DNA of 42,374 nt from Acidobacteriota bacterium (lineage in GTDB: Bacteria > Acidobacteriota > Vicinamibacteria > Vicinamibacterales > CAVVIG01), in NCBI GenBank assembly GCA_025463215.1, contig JAOBWF010000247.1:1-42374 (forward strand). Direction: 5' to 3'. Below are positions 41,101 through 42,374 of this stretch, in pieces. The position numbers and the translations under genes were made by a program. The notes under the pieces are model-generated. The model was not told the origin of the DNA. It saw nothing but the letters and a program-made list of their open reading frames with translations, and did not search any database. Each line of letters begins with the position of its first letter. Position 1 is the stretch's first letter.

Positions 41101-41184
41101 GCCAAGAAGACGCTGCCGACGACGGCGTGGGGACGGTACGTCAAGGTCCTCCTCAGCTCGAACGAATTCCTCTTCGTAAATTGA
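38110..41184 (+). CDS. PSCyt1-DUF1549-DUF1553 exported c-heme protein
   Basis: A 1024-aa protein of the planctomycete-cytochrome type: leader (GAILLAALPLAVQIAAEA), PSCyt1 domain with NCYDCHADQ (Cys56, Cys59, His60) and RSGPAVVPGDPDSS, DUF1549 (IDRYVLARLERAGLTP, then TLDLIGMPPTADEIEAF) with a second CARCHDHKYDPIP motif (Cys378, Cys381, His382), a long central helical part, an unusual CPGCG (Cys573, Cys576) and DUF1553 (RVIVNRIWKGHFGTGLVDTP, LSPALTRRTVYGKVSR) ending in SSNEFLFVN. A lysine-rich insert near residues 945-1000 interrupts DUF1553 and includes a nonamer DNA repeat. It needs periplasmic heme ligation. DUF1553 genes are usually followed by DUF1501, as here (22 bases). Confidence 0.9.
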   Translation: MIRRTSMTRTGAILLAALPLAVQIAAEARQAPAPPSAAGTAEYFEANVRPVLAANCYDCHADQRMGGLRVDSRDALLKGGRSGPAVVPGDPDSSLLIQAVRQTRDTLKMPKGGRLKPAEIEALAEWVKAGAPWSTAAASPAVAAAPKGADRSAPAASAYVITPAQRAFWSFQPIRVAPLPAVSHTAWPKTDIDRYVLARLERAGLTPVRAADKRTLIRRATLDLIGMPPTADEIEAFEKDEGPGAFATVVDRLLASPHYGETWGRLWLDVARYGEDDYRSLDPKQRGYNPYPNAYLYRDWVIKAFNDDLPYDQFVTAQLAGDLAGDPATRARTLPALGFLGLGPWFYDNGAVEITRADERHDRVDVVSRGFLGLTVGCARCHDHKYDPIPTTDYYSLAGVFLNTSYHEYPLVPKSVVDDYTRQDKQIEKKEKLLEEFTRVESTQLGETLALQASKYMAAAWKILGEPKDEVAKVVDAEKLDYELFDRWLKFLAKPPRFYPYLTKWQAMIKAGGSAADAKALADEFQNLILDVMFDRKEIKEENDIIAAKALPGTKKKEPAKLPSDFVTNDDFCPGCGLSLKSLPVERNNLWTDVFQRDLQEGFDPAQSAERIKPGLLAFRGWGLERQLSADRRRYVDGLRADISALRKAQPPKFAFVHGVADVATPIDLRVSKRGSPYNLGDEEPRHFLSVLSEGVPTPFVAGSGRLELADAILRQPITTRVIVNRIWKGHFGTGLVDTPSNFGIAGERPTNPELLEYLAQRFVDQKLSVKQLHRDIMLSAVYQLSADSAAANVDKDAGNRMYWRADRHRMTAEQIRDSLLFVSGALDARAGGPSTPLSPALTRRTVYGKVSRYKLDDYLQLFDFPSPNLSAERRFVTTVPLQRLFFMNSDFMQQQGELIARKVAAEPDNAARIQKAYRLIFGRAASDAEVKAGVTFLQTEPLKAYEEAKSRAKDTRNTKDAKAKDPSKDAAADEEDEKTGEGMMAGVIPGAAKKDEAKKTLPTTAWGRYVKVLLSSNEFLFVN
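40967..41002. repeat. Nonanucleotide array inside the DUF1553 gene
   Basis: Four 9-mers of the type CCAAGGATA, CCAGGAACA and CGAAGGACG encode an AKD/TRN/TKD/AKA-like tripeptide periodicity (residues 953-965). As 9 is a multiple of 3, any number of units keeps the frame. The same 9-mer type appears in the gap at 26118-26171. Confidence 0.55.
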
Positions 41185-41205
41185 AATTTCCTGCTTGTAA
41201 ATTGA
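41176..41205. repeat. Duplicated GTAAATTGA across the DUF1553 stop
   Basis: GTAAATTGA occurs at 41176-41184 (it contains the TGA stop of the DUF1553 gene) and again at 41197-41205, two bases before the DUF1501 ATG, an offset of 21 bases. The stretch is markedly AT-rich for this genome. No Shine-Dalgarno sequence is visible for the second gene. Confidence 0.45.
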
Positions 41206-41206
41206 T

Positions 41207-42374
41207 ATGGCGCCACACACATCACGCCAGCCGCTGACCCGTCGCGACGCGTTGTGCCGCATGGGGAACGGCTTCGGCATGCTGGCGTTCGCCAGCCTGG
41301 TCAACGAGTCGATCGTCCGCGCGGCCGGTGCACTGGCGCAGGACGGCAGCGTCGATCAACGCAAGCTCGATCATCCCGCGCGCGCCAAGCGCGTCATCTT
41401 CCTCTTCATGAACGGCGGCTTGTCGCAGGTCGACAGCTTCGATCCGAAGCCGATGCTGGACAAGTACCACGGCCAACCGCTGCCCGGCGGCACGGTGGCG
41501 ACCGAACGCAAGACCGGCGCGCTGATGCGCTCGCCCTTCGCGTTCAAGAAATACGGCAAGGCCGGCATCGAGGTCAGCGAGCTGTTCCCGCACGTCGGCG
41601 ACTGCGCCGACGACATCTGCTTCATCCGCTCGATGTACACCGACATTCCCAACCACGAGCCGTCGATGCTGATGATGAACACCGGCCACACCCAGGTCGG
41701 CCGGCCGTCGATCGGATCGTGGCTGACCTATGGCCTCGGCACCGACAACATGAACCTGCCCGGCTACGTCGTGCTCTGCCCCGACGTGCCGACGACCGTC
41801 GGTCCGCCGTTGTGGAACAGCGCGTTCCTGCCGGCCGTGCACCAGGGCACCTTCATCGCCGACAAGGTGGAGAAGCAGACCGACGAAGCGCTGATCGGCA
41901 AGGATTTCGATCCGAAGACGCTTATCTCCTACATTCACAACGACAAGTTCTCGCTCGCGGAGCAGCGCCGCGAGCTCGATCTCCTCGAGACGCTGAACCG
42001 CGCCCAGCTCGAGCGCGAAGCGCTGCGCGACAGCAAGCTCGAAGCGGCGATCTCGTCGATGGAAACCGCCTACCGGATGCAGACGGAGGCGCCCGAGGTG
42101 TTCGACATCCGCAAGGAGAGCGCGGCGACGTTGCAGCTCTACGGCGCGGGCAGTACGGCGCGCAGCTGCCTGATGGCGGTCCGTCTGATCGAGCGCGGCG
42201 TCCGCATGGCGCAGGTCTACTATGCGAAGGGCGATCCGTGGGACGCGCACTCCGACATCCAGGCGCACCGCAAGAACGCCAAGGACTCGGATCAGCCGTT
42301 CGCGGCGGTGATCAAGGATCTGAAGTCACGCGGCCTGTTCAAGGACACGCTGGTAATCTGCGGATCCGAGTTCG
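41207..42374 (+). CDS. DUF1501-family Tat-exported protein (3' end outside window)
   Basis: The open frame runs to the window edge (389 codons present). A twin-arginine leader TRRDALCRMGNGFGMLAFA opens it, then RVIFLFMNGGLSQVDSFDPKP, a family hallmark with the conserved Asp; IRSMYTDIPNHEPSMLMMNTGH and GRPSIGSWLTYGLGTDNMNLP are also typical, and ICGSEF at the edge begins the C-terminal metal-site segment. DUF1501 proteins belong to the alkaline phosphatase/sulfatase-like fold group and are the standing partner of PSCyt/DUF1553 proteins. The substrate is unknown. It follows the DUF1553 gene by 22 bases. About 60-100 residues are expected to be missing, by comparison with the usual family length. 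Confidence 0.9.
   Translation, partial: MAPHTSRQPLTRRDALCRMGNGFGMLAFASLVNESIVRAAGALAQDGSVDQRKLDHPARAKRVIFLFMNGGLSQVDSFDPKPMLDKYHGQPLPGGTVATERKTGALMRSPFAFKKYGKAGIEVSELFPHVGDCADDICFIRSMYTDIPNHEPSMLMMNTGHTQVGRPSIGSWLTYGLGTDNMNLPGYVVLCPDVPTTVGPPLWNSAFLPAVHQGTFIADKVEKQTDEALIGKDFDPKTLISYIHNDKFSLAEQRRELDLLETLNRAQLEREALRDSKLEAAISSMETAYRMQTEAPEVFDIRKESAATLQLYGAGSTARSCLMAVRLIERGVRMAQVYYAKGDPWDAHSDIQAHRKNAKDSDQPFAAVIKDLKSRGLFKDTLVICGSEF

Noticed and set aside
38524-41304. 926-codon reverse-strand open frame under the DUF1553 gene
   Set aside because: Antisense shadow with an Arg/Leu/Val-biased composition and no start signal.
41222-42268. 348-codon reverse-strand open frame at the right edge
   Set aside because: It covers the DUF1501 gene, whose Tat leader and family motifs are clear on the plus strand.

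Overview
The window is high-GC bacterial chromosome, most likely from an Acidobacteriota of the Vicinamibacteria type. That placement is an inference from the gene families: a VWFA-related protein of the acidobacterial kind, an Oar-like TonB receptor with an N-terminal carboxypeptidase-regulatory domain, DUF1592/DUF1552 and PSCyt/DUF1553/DUF1501 pairs, S9 peptidases and several secreted amidohydrolases. I see no rRNA, tRNA, CRISPR array, transposase or phage gene.

Layout. 1-4361: end of a glycosyltransferase, a PIG-V-like mannosyltransferase, a convergent GT87-type membrane glycosyltransferase and a divergent Kup potassium transporter. 4396-10545: secreted TPR protein, S9 peptidase, small secreted protein, amidohydrolase and an ABC ATPase. 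10637-17514: an AddB-like/AddA-like nuclease-helicase pair for recombination. 17642-23759: a small basic protein, an endonuclease/exonuclease/phosphatase-fold lipoprotein, a two-gene reverse-strand operon that includes a 29-aa membrane peptide, a soluble hybrid histidine kinase, an M23 peptidase and a VWA protein. 23800-26117: a promoter, a cysteine-rich leader peptide and an attenuator-like RNA leading into a TlpA/ResA-like redoxin and a two-domain VOC protein. 26195-33660: D-aminoacylase-type amidohydrolase, a DUF1592 c-heme protein, its Tat-exported DUF1552 partner and a secreted ankyrin protein. 33790-36812: a TonB receptor with its own promoter and terminator. 36849-42374: FmdB zinc ribbon and a YVTN-like propeller (reverse strand), then a PSCyt/DUF1553 c-heme protein and a Tat-exported DUF1501 protein that runs off the edge.

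Taken together, many products are exported: peptidases, amidohydrolases, c-type-heme proteins, an outer-membrane receptor and a thiol redoxin. This suits a soil heterotroph degrading external polymers or peptides.

The most interesting non-coding structure is the 23800-24024 leader. A 31-codon ORF with five Cys codons starts 9 bases after a -10 element. It is followed by mutually exclusive hairpins and an intrinsic terminator ending just before the redoxin ribosome-binding site. This looks like ribosome-mediated, cysteine- or metal-responsive attenuation. A second theme is short tandem arrays of degenerate 7-mers and 9-mers. They lie just after stop codons, and two sit in frame inside genes (an AddB-like protein and a DUF1553 protein). 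A third is a recurring -10-only start-site architecture, including two divergent gene pairs whose -10 elements overlap.
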